A stretch of 64,000 nt of DNA. Origin: Saccharina japonica (lineage: Eukaryota; Sar; Phaeophyceae; Laminariales; Laminariaceae). The translations under genes were made by a program, and so were the position numbers. The notes under the pieces are model-generated. The model saw nothing but the letters and a program-made list of their open reading frames with translations, was not told where the DNA came from and ran no database searches. Where the stretch lies: contig MEHQ01000657.1 in assembly GCA_008828725.1 (NCBI GenBank), positions 27,597 through 91,596 on the forward strand. The letters run 5' to 3'. Shown piece after piece: positions 63,406 to 64,000 of this stretch (position 1 is the first letter of the stretch; each line of letters starts with the position of its first letter).

Positions 63406-64000
63406 TTTTTCGTTACTAGATTCGCCCGCAATAACAGTCAGTTACCAGGTAATATGTTTTGTATGTGCATGTGTGCGTTCCGCGGCCTGTTGTCTCACTT
63501 CACCTCCTACGATGCTCGCCGCTCGCCTTCTTTTTTGTATACGTACTTGTATAGAGTTATACCTTGTTTTTATTTGTTTTATGTATTTTTTTCATACATT
63601 TCGCCGCAGTCACGATCGGTCGGTCGATCGGTCGGTCGATCGGTCGGTCGATCGGTCGGTCGGTCGGTCTGTGTGCAGCACGACGCTCGCCTTTTTTTAT
63701 ACGTATATAGTTACCTTCTTTTGTATACGTATATAGTCACCTTTTTTTCCCCTTTTTTTTGCATTTCGCCTCAGTCACGATCGGTCGGTCGGTCTGTCTG
63801 TCGGTCGGTCGGTAGGTCTGTGTGCAGCACGACGCTCACCTTTTTTGCATACGTATACCGTATACGTATATATTGACCGTTTTTTTTTTTTTTTTTTTTT
63901 GCAATTCGCCGCAGTCACGATCGTTCGGTCGGTCGGTCGGTCGGTGTGCAGCAGCAGGATGCTCGCGTTCTTTTTTTTTGTATACGTAGTTAATTCAGGT
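63406..64000 (+). repeat. (GGTC)n tracts in three repeated units
   Basis: GCAGTCACGATCGGTCGGTC begins at about 63607, 63772 and 63911, each followed by GTGTGCAGCA and GACGCTCGC-like sequence, then a T-run and TATACGTATA. Period about 140-165 bp. It continues to the window edge. No exon of the E4 gene is identified here. Confidence 0.85.

Noticed and set aside
63598..63955. Arg/Ser-rich frames and a possible CRISPR-like array
   Set aside because: GGTC/GATC simple repeats with no distinct spacers; a microsatellite.

Overview
This is a stretch of nuclear genome from a eukaryote, very probably a stramenopile alga and most plausibly a brown alga. That placement is an inference. It rests on intron-split housekeeping genes with GTGAGT/GTAAGT/GTGCGT donors, the residue pattern of the ribosomal protein, extreme repeat density, and assembly gaps (78 N at 26876-26953, one N at 39167). 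There are no bacterial operons, rRNA operons or CRISPR arrays.

Genes are few. (1) 18407-20713 (+) is an intronless 768-codon reading frame with a central coiled coil and a C-terminal SAM-like domain. (2) 46328-47089 (+) is a small membrane protein with an acidic tail, followed by a decayed copy of its own 3' end. (3) 50637-56548 (-) is the complete six-exon gene for 40S ribosomal protein S8; the spliced product is 206 residues and every intron phase closes. (4) 57738-62132 (+) holds three phase-compatible exons that match the N-terminal half of a UFD2/UBE4-type ubiquitin conjugation factor E4. The gene runs past the window, and its introns are packed with repeats. Weaker candidates are a frameshifted exon at 44487-45055 and a possible exon at 36138-36359 (-) with decayed relatives next door.

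Most of the rest is transposable-element sediment. 1-6.6 kb is a TIR element split by a 5.3-kb insertion of tandem duplications. 8.5-15 kb holds a 1531-bp-arm palindrome and a 1.1-kb direct duplication. 23.4-33 kb is a mosaic of tRNA-headed SINEs, 5'-truncated LINE ends, several MITE families and a minisatellite grown from a MITE end. 33.8-40 kb is an array of about 1.5-kb units, each led by a nearly invariant block of about 148 bp that can fold. 43-44.3 kb has two adjacent SINEs, one carrying a nested insertion. 47.9-50 kb and 59.7-64 kb carry tandem and satellite repeats.

I recognise at least ten interspersed families: a tRNA-derived SINE, a second tRNA-like repeat, a LINE with C-homopolymer tails, a second element sharing its terminal GAGTAC-C(n) signature, five TIR/MITE-like families and a GATC-rich family. 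No defence or metabolic gene cluster is visible. The novelty here lies in repeat biology and candidate structured RNAs.
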